A stretch of 64,000 nucleotides of DNA from JAEUNJ01 sp052035955 (lineage in GTDB: Bacteria; Pseudomonadota; Gammaproteobacteria; Burkholderiales; Rhodocyclaceae). Where the stretch lies: assembly GCA_052035955.1 (NCBI GenBank), contig JBPOHD010000027.1, positions 62,001-126,000 on the forward strand, in the 5' to 3' direction. Each line of letters starts with the position of its first letter. Position 1 is the first letter of the stretch. The position numbers and the translations under genes are program-made. The notes beneath the pieces are model-generated. The model had not been told where the DNA came from, ran no database searches, and saw only the letters and a list, made by a program, of their open reading frames with translations. Shown here piece after piece: positions 49,519 to 58,904 of this stretch.

Positions 49519-50260
49519 CGGCGACTTTACCGGCGGCAGGATAAAGGTGGGGGCTGATGCGCCGCATCTCGGCTTCCATCCAGGCCTCGGCGCGGCGGTT
49601 CACATCATCCCCGGAGAGCCCGGTCGGGTCAATGGCGGGACCGATGCTGACGGTGGCCATGCCGGGCGTCTTGTAGAAGGCGTTGCGACCCCAGAATTCG
49701 CCCGAATTGAGGGCGACGGGCACCAGGGGTGCCCCCGTCTCCACGGCCAAGTGGGCGCCGCCGATCTTGTAGCGCTTCTTCTTGCCCGGCGCCACCCGGG
49801 TACCCTCGGGAAAGATGATTACCGAATAGCCCTGGCCGAGGCGCTCCCGCCCCTGGTCCACGAGCTGCTTGAGGGCATCCTTGCCAGCCCGGCGATCGAT
49901 GGAGATCATGGGGGTTGCCGCCAGGGCCCAGCCGAAGAAGGGCAGCATCTTGAGCTCCTTCTTCCAGACGAACAGGGTGTCCTTGAAGATCTCCTGCAAG
50001 ACGAGGGTCTCCCAGGCCGACTGGTGCTTGGCGAAGATCACCATCGGCCGGTCCGGGATGTTCTCCTTTCCGAGCAGGCGATAGGGAATGCCGAGCAGGT
50101 GCTTGACCAGCCAGATGGCGAAGGCGACCCAGGGCTCGACGCTGCGCCGCCGCCAGTGGTGGGGAAAGGGAAAGCTGAGCATCACCAGCAGCGCCCAGGG
50201 CGGCGTGACGATGATCAGGATCAGCATGAAAAGGGTGGAGCGCAGGACGTTCATGGGCAT
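49481..50260 (-). CDS. plsC: 1-Acylglycerol-3-phosphate O-acyltransferase
   Basis: A 259-residue membrane-associated acyltransferase that adds the second acyl chain in phosphatidic acid synthesis. It has N-terminal hydrophobic helices (residues about 5-30), the catalytic motif KHQSAWET (the HxxxxE form of HX4D) near residue 77, and FPEGTR near residue 152. The start can be ATG 50260 or ATG 50254, two codons later. It follows gmhB by 22 bp. Confidence 0.93.
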   Translation of the reverse strand: MPMNVLRSTLFMLILIIVTPPWALLVMLSFPFPHHWRRRSVEPWVAFAIWLVKHLLGIPYRLLGKENIPDRPMVIFAKHQSAWETLVLQEIFKDTLFVWKKELKMLPFFGWALAATPMISIDRRAGKDALKQLVDQGRERLGQGYSVIIFPEGTRVAPGKKKRYKIGGAHLAVETGAPLVPVALNSGEFWGRNAFYKTPGMATVSIGPAIDPTGLSGDDVNRRAEAWMEAEMRRISPHLYPAAGKVADEEAQPPTGPEA

Positions 50261-50282
50261 GCGGGGACGATAGGCCCGGTGG

Positions 50283-50816
50283 TCACGACGTCAGGTGGGC
50301 CGCCACGGCGGCCAGGTCGGGGAAGACCAGCGTGTGGGCCGGGAGTTCCGGGTCTGCGGCGGTCTTCTTGCCCTTGCCCGTCTGCACCAGGATGGGCTGG
50401 GCCTCCACGGCAAGGGCGGCCTGCAGGTCGCGCAACGAATCGCCGACCGCCGGCACCCCGGCGAGATCCGTATTGAAGCGCAGGGCGATCTCCTTCAGCA
50501 TGCCGGCCTTGGGCTTGCGGCAGGCGCAATGGTCGGCATTGGTGTGCGGGCAGAAGAACACGGCGTCGATGCGGCCGCCGGCCTGGGCGACGGCCTTGTG
50601 CATGCGCTCGTGGATCGCATTGAGGGTATCCATGTCGAACAGCCCGCGCCCGATGCCGGACTGGTTGGTCGCCACGACGACCCGGAATCCCCACTGGTTC
50701 AGGCGGGCGATCGCATCGAGGCTCCCGGGGACCGGGCGCCATTCCTCGGGCGACTTGATGAACAGGTCGGAGTCGTGGTTGATGACGCCGTCGCGGTCGA
50801 GGATGACGAGTTTCAT
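50283..50816 (-). CDS. gmhB: D-glycero-beta-D-manno-heptose 1,7-bisphosphate 7-phosphatase
   Basis: A 177-residue HAD-superfamily phosphatase in ADP-heptose synthesis for the lipopolysaccharide core. The nucleophile motif is LDRDGVIN (residues about 6-13), the zinc-binding loop has CPH and CAC groups (FFCPHTNADHCACRKPK), and GDSLRDLQAA is the acidic third motif. The ATG at 50816 gives the family start. It lies between glyS and plsC, a common betaproteobacterial arrangement. Confidence 0.95.
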   Translation of the reverse strand: MKLVILDRDGVINHDSDLFIKSPEEWRPVPGSLDAIARLNQWGFRVVVATNQSGIGRGLFDMDTLNAIHERMHKAVAQAGGRIDAVFFCPHTNADHCACRKPKAGMLKEIALRFNTDLAGVPAVGDSLRDLQAALAVEAQPILVQTGKGKKTAADPELPAHTLVFPDLAAVAAHLTS

Positions 50817-50978
50817 GGGCGCTTCCGCAGGTCGGGGGAGGCGAACCGGGAGGCGGGCCACGGAATCGCCGGTGCCATCCTGCACCATGGCCCGGCGCCG
50901 GCGACGTCCAAGCTCGGCCGCTTTTTCCGTCCAATCCCATGGACTCGCCCTGCTCCGGTCACTTGTCGGATCACTCCG

Positions 50979-53033
50979 TCAAAGGCGGGAAATATCCGCG
51001 ACCTGGTTCATGAGGCCCGCCAGTTGGGCCAGCAGGGCCAGCCGGTTGGCACGGGTCAGGGGTTCTTCCGCCATGACCATCACCCCGTCGAAGAAGGCAT
51101 CCACTTCGCCGCGCAGCCCGGCCAGGGCCTTCAGGGCCCCCTCGTAGTCCTCGCCGGCGACCAGGGAACGCACGCCCGGGGTGATGCCGTTCACCCGCTC
51201 GAAGAGGGCCTTCTCGGCCGGCTCCTGGAACAGGGCCACATCCACCTCGCCGGCGGCGCCCTCGGCCTTCTTCAGGATGTTGACGATGCGCTTGTTGGCG
51301 GCGGCCAGGGCCTCGGCTTCCGGCAACTGGGCGAAGGCGCGCACCGCGGCCAGCTTGACCGGCACCAGGTCGATGCGCGCCGGCCGCAGGGCCAGGACGG
51401 CCTCGATGGCATTCGGCTCGTGGCCGGCCTCCCGCAGCAGGCCGCGCAGGCGGTCGAGCATGAAGTCGAAGAGCTGGGCCTGGCTATCGGCGGTGCCCTT
51501 GTTGGGCGTCGAAGCGGCGGCGACCAGGTCCTTCAGGTCCAGGGGCAGCGGCGTCTCCATCAGGATGCGCAGCACGCCGAGGGCGGCCCGGCGCAGGCCG
51601 AAGGGATCCTTGTCGCCGGTGGGCACCTGGCCGATGGCGAAGAAGCCGGCCAGGGCGTCCAGCTTGTCGGCCAGGGCGGCGGAGCAGGCGATGTTGCCGG
51701 CGGGCAGGGCGTCGCCGTTGAAGCGCGGCCGGTAGTGGGCCTCGATGGCGTCGGCCACCTCGGGGGGCTCCCCGTGGTGCCGGGCGTAATAGCGGCCCAT
51801 GATGCCCTGCAGCTCGGGAAACTCGCCGACCATGTCGGTGACCAGGTCGGCCTTCATCAGCCGCGCCGCCCGGCCGGCCTGGGACTTGTCGGCGCGCAGC
51901 GCCCCGGCCACGTGGGCAGCGAGGGTTTCCAGGCGCTCGACGCGCTGCAGCTGGGTGCCGAGCTTGTTGTGGTAGACGACCTTGCCCAGTTTCTCCAGGC
52001 GGGCCTCCAGGGGCGTCCTGCGGTCGGTCTCGAAGAAGAACTTGGCGTCGGCCAGGCGCGGCCGGACGACCCGGGCATTGCCGGTCACGATGTTGGTCGG
52101 GTCGGCCACCTTCATGTTGGAGACGACGAGGAAGCGGTGGGTGAGCCGGCCCTGGTCCATGAGCGGGAAGTACTTCTGGTTGGCCTTCATGGTGAGGATG
52201 AGGCATTCCTGGGGCACGGCCAGGAACTCCTCCTCGAAGGTCGCCTCGTACACCGCCGGGTACTCGACCAGGGCAGTGACCTCGTCCAGCAGGGCCTCGT
52301 CGGCCAGCCAGTCCAGCTTGCGCGCCGCCGCTGCGGCGTCGAGCTGTTCGCGGATCATCGCCCGCCGCCGTTCGAAGGAGGCGACGACGCGGCCCCGTTC
52401 GAGGAGGACGGGCTCGTAATCGCGGGCGTGGGGGATCTCGACCACGCCGACGCTCAGGAAGCGGTGGCCGCGGGTGACGTTGCGGCTGGCCAGGCCCAGC
52501 ACCTCGCCGGGAACCAGGCGGCCGCCCAGCAGCAGCACGAGGCCGTGGACCGGACGCACGAACTGGGCATCGCCGGAACCCCAGCGCATGATCTTGGCCA
52601 CCGGCAGCTTTTTCAGGGCCGCATCCACGAAGGCCGGCAGGTGCTGGTCCAGGCGCTCGCCGGTTTTCTTCGTGCGGGCGACGAAATACTCCGCCTTGCC
52701 GTCGTGGGTCCGCTCGAGCCGGGCGAACTCGACGCCGGCCGAGCGCATGAAGCCCTCCAGGGCCTTGGTCGGCTTGCCGTCGGCGTCGACGCCGGAGGCG
52801 ACGGCGGGACCCTTGCGTTCGACGACCCGTTCCGGCTGGGTCTCGAGGCAGTCGTCGAATTGCAGGGCGAGGCGGCGGGGCGTCGCATACCAGCGACCCG
52901 CGTTGCCGGCCTCGATGAAGCCGGCCTCGGCCAGGGCCTTCTGCACGTGTTCGCGGAAGGCCAGGCCCAGCCGGGCCAGGGACTTGGGCGGCAGTTCCTC
53001 GGTGAGGAGTTCGATGAGCAGCATGTCCTTCAT
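50979..53033 (-). CDS. glyS: Glycyl-tRNA synthetase beta subunit
   Basis: A 684-residue subunit of the bacterial alpha2beta2-type glycyl-tRNA synthetase. It starts MKDMLLIELLTEELPPKSL, the family signature, and includes RRLALQFDD-type and ATNKGTAD-like C-terminal segments with an anticodon-binding DALR-like region at the end. It supplies tRNA recognition for the alpha subunit. Its ATG overlaps the glyQ stop in an ATGA, so the two are coupled. Confidence 0.97.
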   Translation of the reverse strand: MKDMLLIELLTEELPPKSLARLGLAFREHVQKALAEAGFIEAGNAGRWYATPRRLALQFDDCLETQPERVVERKGPAVASGVDADGKPTKALEGFMRSAGVEFARLERTHDGKAEYFVARTKKTGERLDQHLPAFVDAALKKLPVAKIMRWGSGDAQFVRPVHGLVLLLGGRLVPGEVLGLASRNVTRGHRFLSVGVVEIPHARDYEPVLLERGRVVASFERRRAMIREQLDAAAAARKLDWLADEALLDEVTALVEYPAVYEATFEEEFLAVPQECLILTMKANQKYFPLMDQGRLTHRFLVVSNMKVADPTNIVTGNARVVRPRLADAKFFFETDRRTPLEARLEKLGKVVYHNKLGTQLQRVERLETLAAHVAGALRADKSQAGRAARLMKADLVTDMVGEFPELQGIMGRYYARHHGEPPEVADAIEAHYRPRFNGDALPAGNIACSAALADKLDALAGFFAIGQVPTGDKDPFGLRRAALGVLRILMETPLPLDLKDLVAAASTPNKGTADSQAQLFDFMLDRLRGLLREAGHEPNAIEAVLALRPARIDLVPVKLAAVRAFAQLPEAEALAAANKRIVNILKKAEGAAGEVDVALFQEPAEKALFERVNGITPGVRSLVAGEDYEGALKALAGLRGEVDAFFDGVMVMAEEPLTRANRLALLAQLAGLMNQVADISRL

Positions 53034-53920
53034 TGGGCCGCTCCCTTCAGCATCGGGAAGCCGAGCTTCTCCCGCGAATCGTAGTAGGCCTGGGCCACCT
53101 CCCGGGCCAGGGCGCGGACGCGGCCGATGTAGGCCGCCCGCTCGGTCACCGAGATGGCGCCGCGGGCATCGAGCAGGTTGAAGGTGTGGGAGGCCTTCAT
53201 GACCATCTCGAAACCCGGCAGGGGCAGGCCGAGGCCCATGAGGCGCTTGGCCTCGGACTCGTACTTGCCGAACAGGGAAAACAGCCAATCCACGTCGGAA
53301 TGCTCGAAGTTGTAGGTCGATTGCTCGACCTCGTTCTGGTGGTAGACGTCCCCGTAGGTGACGCCGGGGGCCCATACGAGGTCGAAGACGTTCTCGACGC
53401 CCTGCAGGTACATCGCCAGGCGCTCGATCCCGTAGGTGATCTCGCCCAGCACCGGCCTGCAGGACAGGGAACCGACCTCCTGGAAGTAGGTGAACTGGGT
53501 CACCTCCATGCCGTCCAGCCAGACCTCCCAGCCCAGGCCCCAGGCGCCCAGGGTCGGCGACTCCCAATCGTCCTCGACGAAGCGGATGTCATGCTCCGAA
53601 GTGTTGATGCCCAGCGCCCGCAGCGAGTCCAGGTAGAGCTCCTGGATGTTGTCCGGCGAAGGCTTCAGAACCACCTGGTATTGGTAGTAGTGCTGCAGGC
53701 GGTTGGGATTCTCGCCGTAGCGGCCGTCCTTCGGCCGGCGCGAAGGCTGCACGTAGGCGGCCTTCCAGGGCTCGGGCCCGATGGCGCGCAGGAAGGTGGC
53801 GGTGTGGAAGGTGCCGGCACCGACTTCGATGTCGTAGGGCTGCAACAGTACGCAGCCTTGTTTGTCCCAGAAGTCCTGCAGGCGCAGGATGACCTCCTGG
53901 AAGGTGGGTTTGGAAAGCAT
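53030..53920 (-). CDS. glyQ: Glycyl-tRNA synthetase alpha subunit
   Basis: A 296-residue catalytic subunit of class II aminoacyl-tRNA synthetase type. Family sequence is strong throughout: TFQEVILRLQDFWDKQGC at the start, VQPSRRPKDGRYGENPNR, VEDDWESPTLGAWGLGWEVW and ITYGIERLAMYLQ. It forms glycyl-adenylate and charges tRNA-Gly with GlyS. The ATG at 53920 is the family start; a longer reading from 53980 is unsupported. It lies 119 bp after the rhodanese gene. Confidence 0.97.
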   Translation of the reverse strand: MLSKPTFQEVILRLQDFWDKQGCVLLQPYDIEVGAGTFHTATFLRAIGPEPWKAAYVQPSRRPKDGRYGENPNRLQHYYQYQVVLKPSPDNIQELYLDSLRALGINTSEHDIRFVEDDWESPTLGAWGLGWEVWLDGMEVTQFTYFQEVGSLSCRPVLGEITYGIERLAMYLQGVENVFDLVWAPGVTYGDVYHQNEVEQSTYNFEHSDVDWLFSLFGKYESEAKRLMGLGLPLPGFEMVMKASHTFNLLDARGAISVTERAAYIGRVRALAREVAQAYYDSREKLGFPMLKGAAQ

Positions 53921-54039
53921 CGGGGAAAGCCCTGCGGAAACGCAAAACCGCGATTTTACAAGGTTTTCCCCGCCTTCCACCCGCCTGTTGCGACGGCCTG
54001 ACCGGCGGGCCGGTCAGGCCTGCCGACAGGCCCGGCGCC

Positions 54040-55047
54040 TCATTTCCCGGTGCCGTGATTGGCGTGGAGTTCGCCGATCATCCGCTCCAGCTCCTCCATG
54101 CGCCGCTGCATCGAGGCCAGGCGGGAATTCATGGCGCCGACGTTGAAGAAGGTCTCCCGCTCGGCCGGGGCGTCCAGGCGCGCCGCGTAGCCGAGCCAGG
54201 ACGAGTCGTAGACCTTGACGTTGCGGAAACCCAGGGACTCGAGGACCGCGGCCGTTTCGGCGGCCCGCACGCCGCTCTGGCAATAGACGACGGTTTCCCT
54301 GGACGGGTCCAGGTTGGCGTAGAGCGCCTTGAGCGCCGCCTGGGGCGCCAGGGACATGCCGGCATTGTCCGGCACCTGGCGGCGGGCCAGTTTGGTGCCG
54401 GTGTCCGGATCCTTCCAGTTGCTCTCGTAGGGGATGTTGACGGCTCCGGGCAGGTGGCCGCCGCGGATCGCCCGCACGTCCTCGCCCTGGTATTCGCCGC
54501 GGGTCCGGGCATCGACGATCTGGGCGCCGCCCTGGCGGACGCGGGCCACCACCTCCTCGGTGGAGACGGCCAGATCCGCTCGCGGGGTGATCTTCAGCGC
54601 CACCGGCGCCGGCTTGCCGTCCTCGGTCGCGACGGCATTGCCGGCGGCGGCCCAGCCCTCGATGCCGTCGTGGAAGACGGAGACCTTTTCGGCGCCGAAA
54701 TAGCGCATCGCGAAGCGCCCGAAGTAGGCGTAGGCGGACCCGCGCTCGGCATAGACCACGATCTCCCTGGCCGGGTCCAGGCCGGCCTGGCCGAGGATCT
54801 TCTCGACCTGGGCGATTTCGATGAAGTCCTCCTTGACGGGATCGCGCAACACGGCGCCGGCATCGCCGATGCTCACCGCGCCGGGGATGTGGCCCTTCTT
54901 GTACAGGGGCGTGGCCCGCACGTCCCAGACGATGGCGCCGCGGGCCATGGCCTCCCGGACCTGGGCGGCGTCGATGATGGGGTTGGCCTGGGCGGCGCAG
55001 GCCAGCAGCAGGGCTGCCAGCCCGAGGATGTCTCGGAACCTGATCAT
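54040..55047 (-). CDS. Exported two-domain rhodanese (sulfurtransferase)
   Basis: A 335-residue protein with a signal peptide (residues about 1-21, ending CAAQA), two rhodanese domains and a short C-terminal coiled coil (MQRRMEELERMIGELHA). The C-terminal domain has the active-site loop VVYCQSGVRAAE with the sulfur-carrying cysteine. The N-terminal domain has VVYAERGSAYAY with alanine at that position and should be inactive, as is usual in thiosulfate sulfurtransferases. It acts in the periplasm, perhaps on thiosulfate or polysulfide. AGAGGAGAG lies just before the ATG. Confidence 0.9.
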   Translation of the reverse strand: MIRFRDILGLAALLLACAAQANPIIDAAQVREAMARGAIVWDVRATPLYKKGHIPGAVSIGDAGAVLRDPVKEDFIEIAQVEKILGQAGLDPAREIVVYAERGSAYAYFGRFAMRYFGAEKVSVFHDGIEGWAAAGNAVATEDGKPAPVALKITPRADLAVSTEEVVARVRQGGAQIVDARTRGEYQGEDVRAIRGGHLPGAVNIPYESNWKDPDTGTKLARRQVPDNAGMSLAPQAALKALYANLDPSRETVVYCQSGVRAAETAAVLESLGFRNVKVYDSSWLGYAARLDAPAERETFFNVGAMNSRLASMQRRMEELERMIGELHANHGTGK

Positions 55048-55093
55048 GCTTCTCTCCTCTCGTCGTGGATGGAGACCCGGCGCAGGGCGCGGG

Positions 55094-56566
55094 TCAATCC
55101 CCGGGCGCCGGTTTCTTCCTGCGCAGCGCGGCACCGACGAGGACCGAGGCGGAGAGTAGCAGAACCGTCAGATTCCCGGAACGCATGTAGGGCGTCGTTC
55201 CCTGGTAGCCCTGGACTTCGACCCGCAGGGCGCCGACGGTGAAGGGTGGCAGCACGGCGGCAACGGTGCCATCGGCGGCGATGGCCGCCGTCATGCCCGT
55301 GTTGGTCGCCCGCAGCATGGGGCGGCCGGTCTCCGCCGAGCGCACCTGGGCGATCTGCAGATGCTGCGGCTGGGCGAGGGAATCGCCGAACCAGGCGGTA
55401 TTGGAGAGGTTGACCAGCAAGGTCGCCGACGGCAGGAAGCGCAGCAGTTCCTCCCCGAACAGATCCTCGTAGCAGATCGTCGGCGCCAGGCGCTGGCCGG
55501 CCACCGCCAGCGGCGCCTGGTTTGCCGGACCGGCGCTGAAGTCGGACATCGGAATGCGCACCAGGTCGAAGAACCAGGAAAAGCCGGGCGGGATGTATTC
55601 GCCGAAGGGGACCAGGTGGACCTTGGCATAGGCGCTGGCCCGGAGGTCCGGGGTCAGGGCGACGGCGCCATTGGTGTAGCCGCCGTCGCGGCTGCGCACG
55701 GCGACCCCGACCAGGGCGTCGCCATGGCGGGTCAGGCCGCGCCTGACCTCGGCCGGCACGGCGTCGAAGAACAGGGGCAGGGCCGTTTCCGGCAGGACCG
55801 TCAGGCGGGCCGGATGCCGTTCGGTCAGCCGGAGGTAGGTCTCCAGGGACAAGGGCAGACGCTCGGGATCCCACTTGAGGGTCTGGGGGATGTTGCCCTG
55901 CAGGAGACTCACCGAGACCGCGTCGCCGACGGGCTGGCTCCAGGCGATGCCGCGCAGCAGGAATCCCGCCCCGAACAGGGCGGCCACCGCGACGGCGGGC
56001 CCCGGGCGGCGTCCGCCGAAGCCCAGCAGGGCGGCGGCCAGGGCGGCCAGGAAGGCGAGGCCATAGCTGCCGAGGAGGGGGGCGAACCCCGCGAGGGGGC
56101 TCGGCGGGGCCTGGGAGTAGCCGAGGGCGAGCCACGGGAAACCTGTGAACAGCCATCCGCGCAGCCACTCGGCCATGGTCCAGGCCGCGGCGGCGAGCAA
56201 CGACGGGAAAACGATTCCGGCGCCGGACCAGCGCCTGAACACCCAGCCGGCCAGGGCCGGAAACAAGGCCAGGTAGGCGCAGAACAGCAGGGTCGCGAGG
56301 GCGGCCAGGGGTGCCGCCATGCCGCCGACGTCGTGCATGCTGACATAGACCCATGAAACTCCGGCGAGAAAGAACCCCAGGCCCCAGGCATAGCCCAGTA
56401 TCGCCGACGCCAGGGCAGTCCCGGCCCGCCGCCAGGCGCGAAAGAGCAAGGCCAGGGTCAGCAAGGGAAGCGGAAACAGCCCGAAGGGCGCAAAGCCGGC
56501 CACGGTGAGGGCCCCGGCAAGGGCCGCCAGGAGGACTTCGCCCCGACCCGCCACGGGGCCGGTCAT
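55094..56566 (-). CDS. lnt: Apolipoprotein N-acyltransferase
   Basis: A 490-residue inner-membrane enzyme that adds the third acyl chain to lipoproteins. About six N-terminal helices precede a nitrilase-like domain with the triad regions: Glu in TVLPETALPLF, Lys in YAKVHLVPFGEY and Cys in TICYEDLFGEE. A final helix closes the protein. Its ATG overlaps the corC stop by 4 bp. The corC-lnt pair is standard in proteobacteria. Confidence 0.96.
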   Translation of the reverse strand: MTGPVAGRGEVLLAALAGALTVAGFAPFGLFPLPLLTLALLFRAWRRAGTALASAILGYAWGLGFFLAGVSWVYVSMHDVGGMAAPLAALATLLFCAYLALFPALAGWVFRRWSGAGIVFPSLLAAAAWTMAEWLRGWLFTGFPWLALGYSQAPPSPLAGFAPLLGSYGLAFLAALAAALLGFGGRRPGPAVAVAALFGAGFLLRGIAWSQPVGDAVSVSLLQGNIPQTLKWDPERLPLSLETYLRLTERHPARLTVLPETALPLFFDAVPAEVRRGLTRHGDALVGVAVRSRDGGYTNGAVALTPDLRASAYAKVHLVPFGEYIPPGFSWFFDLVRIPMSDFSAGPANQAPLAVAGQRLAPTICYEDLFGEELLRFLPSATLLVNLSNTAWFGDSLAQPQHLQIAQVRSAETGRPMLRATNTGMTAAIAADGTVAAVLPPFTVGALRVEVQGYQGTTPYMRSGNLTVLLLSASVLVGAALRRKKPAPGD

Positions 56567-57408
56567 TCGGGCCTGTCTAGGGCGAGGCCCTTCTGGGAAT
56601 CGATCAGGAGCGTATGGACACGCCGGCTGTCGGCGCGCAGCACCTGGATGCGCAGCCCCGCCACCTGCAGGGACTCGTTGCGTCGCGGCAGGCGGCCGAG
56701 CCGATGGATCACGAGGCCTCCCACGGTGTCGTAATCGTCGTCGGGGAGGTCGATGCCGAAGGCTGCATTGATGTCGGCGATTTGCGTGATCGCCTTCACC
56801 CGGTAGCGGCCGGCGTTGTCGAGGACGATGTTGTCGGCCGTTTCGTCGAAGTCGTACTCGTCCTCGATGTCGCCGACGATCTGTTCCAGCACGTCCTCGA
56901 TCGTGACGAGTCCGGCTACGCCACCGTATTCGTCGACCACGATGGCCATGTGGTTGCGCGAAGCCCGGAATTCCCTGAGCAGCACGTCGAGCCGCTTCGT
57001 CTCGGGAATGAAGACGGCGGGCCGCAGGGTATCGCGCAGGGCGAAGCCCTTGCCGACGACGTGCCTGAGCAGCTCCTTGGCCAGGAGAATTCCAATGACA
57101 TCATCCCTGTTCTCGCCCACTACCGGAAAGCGGGAATGGGCCGCCTCGATCACCGTCCCGACGATCTTCGCCGGCGGGTCGCCCGCCTCGATGACGTCCA
57201 TCTGGGCCCGCGGCACCATGATGTCGCGCACCTGCATCTCCGAGACCTGCATGGCGCCTTCGATGATGCCGAGGGCGTCCGCCTCCAGCAGGTGGCGCTC
57301 GAAGGCGCCCCGCAGGAGTTGCATCAGTTCTTCCCGGTCTTCGGGCTGGCGCATCAGGAGCGCCGAGAGGCGCCCGAGGATGGAGGGTCGGCTACTGGGA
57401 GGCTCCAT
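56563..57408 (-). CDS. corC: CorC/HlyC family CBS-domain protein
   Basis: A 281-residue cytoplasmic protein with an N-terminal linker, two CBS domains (VRDIMVPRAQMDVIEA near residue 60 to about 185) and a C-terminal CorC_HlyC domain that ends with SLQVAGLRIQVLRADSRRVHTL. It is linked to magnesium/cobalt efflux and tolerance, and may support lipoprotein maturation in this operon. It starts 2 bp after ybeY stops. Confidence 0.93.
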   Translation of the reverse strand: MEPPSSRPSILGRLSALLMRQPEDREELMQLLRGAFERHLLEADALGIIEGAMQVSEMQVRDIMVPRAQMDVIEAGDPPAKIVGTVIEAAHSRFPVVGENRDDVIGILLAKELLRHVVGKGFALRDTLRPAVFIPETKRLDVLLREFRASRNHMAIVVDEYGGVAGLVTIEDVLEQIVGDIEDEYDFDETADNIVLDNAGRYRVKAITQIADINAAFGIDLPDDDYDTVGGLVIHRLGRLPRRNESLQVAGLRIQVLRADSRRVHTLLIDSQKGLALDRPE

Positions 57409-57410
57409 GT

Positions 57411-57890
57411 CTATGCGTAGGGATCGGCTATGCGGAATGTCCGGAGGATTTCGCGCTCGCGCGCTTCCATCCTGTTTGCATCGGCCGCCCCCGTTTCGTG
57501 ATCGTAACCTTGCAGGTGCAGCATACCATGCACGATCAGGTGGGCGAAGTGGTCGCGGGGCCGCTTGCCCTGGCTCCGCGCCTCGCGCAGGACCACCGGC
57601 AGGCAGACCACGAGGTCGCCGGTCGGCGGCGTCTCGGCGTAGGGAAAGGACAGCACGTTGGTGGCATAGTCCCGGCCGCGGAAATCGCGATTCAGGCCGC
57701 GCCCCTCGGCTGCGTCGACGAAGCGGACGGTGAATTCGCCGCCCGACGGCGCCGCCGCCCGCACCCAGCGGCGGACCTGGGAACGCGAAGGCAGGCTCGG
57801 ATCGTCGCAGGCATATTGGACGGCCAGGTGCAGCGGCCCGGCCTGGTCTGCCGCCGTTCCGGCCTCCGTGGTTTTCGTCTTGCGCGCCAA
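57411..57890 (-). CDS. ybeY: Endoribonuclease YbeY
   Basis: A 159-residue zinc metalloprotein in 16S rRNA processing and ribosome quality control. The metal motif HGMLHLQGYDH (residues about 122-132) is intact, as is the earlier RDYATNVLSFPY. The start appears to be TTG at 57890 with GAGG close upstream; no ATG is available before the conserved core. It lies 24 bp after phoH. Confidence 0.95.
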   Translation of the reverse strand: MARKTKTTEAGTAADQAGPLHLAVQYACDDPSLPSRSQVRRWVRAAAPSGGEFTVRFVDAAEGRGLNRDFRGRDYATNVLSFPYAETPPTGDLVVCLPVVLREARSQGKRPRDHFAHLIVHGMLHLQGYDHETGAADANRMEAREREILRTFRIADPYA

Positions 57891-57914
57891 GCCTCGACCC
57901 CGGGTCGTCGGACC

Positions 57915-58904
57915 CTAAGCCCGGTTTCCCTGTCCCTGGGCCTTTTCATAGGCCGCGACGATGCGACCGACCAGGGGATGCCGGACGACGTCGGAGGCGT
58001 CGAAGTCGGTGAAGGCGAGGCCGCGCACGTCGGCCAGGATCTGCCGCGCCTCCACCAGGCCCGACTTCTGCCCCTTCGGCAGGTCTATCTGGGTCACGTC
58101 GCCGGTGATGACGGCCCTGGCGCCGATGCCGATGCGGGTGAGGAACATCTTCATCTGCTCGGGCGTCGTGTTCTGGGCCTCGTCGAGGATGACGAATGCC
58201 TGGTTCAGGGTGCGGCCGCGCATGTAGGCGAGCGGCGCCACCTCGATGTTGCCCTTTTCGAACAGCCGCCCCACCTTGTCGAAGCCCATGAGGTCGTAGA
58301 GGGCGTCGTAGAGCGGCCGCAGGTAGGGGTCCACCTTCTGGGCCAGGTCGCCGGGCAGGAAACCGAGGCGCTCCCCCGCCTCCACCGCCGGCCGGGTCAG
58401 GACGATGCGTGCCACCTGGTCCCGCTCGAAGGCGTCGACGGCGCAGGCGACGGCCAGGTAGGTCTTGCCGGTGCCGGCCGGACCGATGCCGAACGTGATG
58501 TCGTGCTCCTGGATCTTGCGGATGTACTCGACCTGGTGGGCGGTCCGCCCGTGGAGGTCGGCGCGGCGGGTCAGCAGGGCCGCAGCCGACTGCTGGGCCT
58601 GGTTTAGATTGGCCAGTTCGATGAGCCCGAGCTGGATCACGTCGACCGTCAGTGGTTCGTCGGCCAACGCGTAGAAGTGCCGCAGGGCCTGCCCGGCCCG
58701 GCGGGCATGCTCGGGGTCGCCGGCGACCCGGCAGCGATCGCCGCGCCGGGAAATGGCGACGTCGTAGGCGGTCTCGATCTGGCGCAGGTTCTCGTCCAGG
58801 GCGCCGCAGAGGTTGGCCAGCCGCCCGTTGTCGGCCGGCTCCAGCACCACGTCCAGGGGGCGGGGCTTGAGGGCCGGCCTGCCGGCCGCCGGCAGGCTAT
58901 TCAC
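57915..58904 (-). CDS. PhoH-like ATPase (YbeZ)
   Basis: A 329-residue P-loop ATPase. Walker A is GPAGTGKTYLAV and Walker B is AFVILDEAQN, with a KH-like N-terminal region. YbeZ proteins bind RNA and work with YbeY. The GTG at 58904 overlaps the end of miaB by 8 bp. The C-terminus ends AYEKAQGQGNRA, near the normal family length. Confidence 0.94.
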   Translation of the reverse strand: MNSLPAAGRPALKPRPLDVVLEPADNGRLANLCGALDENLRQIETAYDVAISRRGDRCRVAGDPEHARRAGQALRHFYALADEPLTVDVIQLGLIELANLNQAQQSAAALLTRRADLHGRTAHQVEYIRKIQEHDITFGIGPAGTGKTYLAVACAVDAFERDQVARIVLTRPAVEAGERLGFLPGDLAQKVDPYLRPLYDALYDLMGFDKVGRLFEKGNIEVAPLAYMRGRTLNQAFVILDEAQNTTPEQMKMFLTRIGIGARAVITGDVTQIDLPKGQKSGLVEARQILADVRGLAFTDFDASDVVRHPLVGRIVAAYEKAQGQGNRA

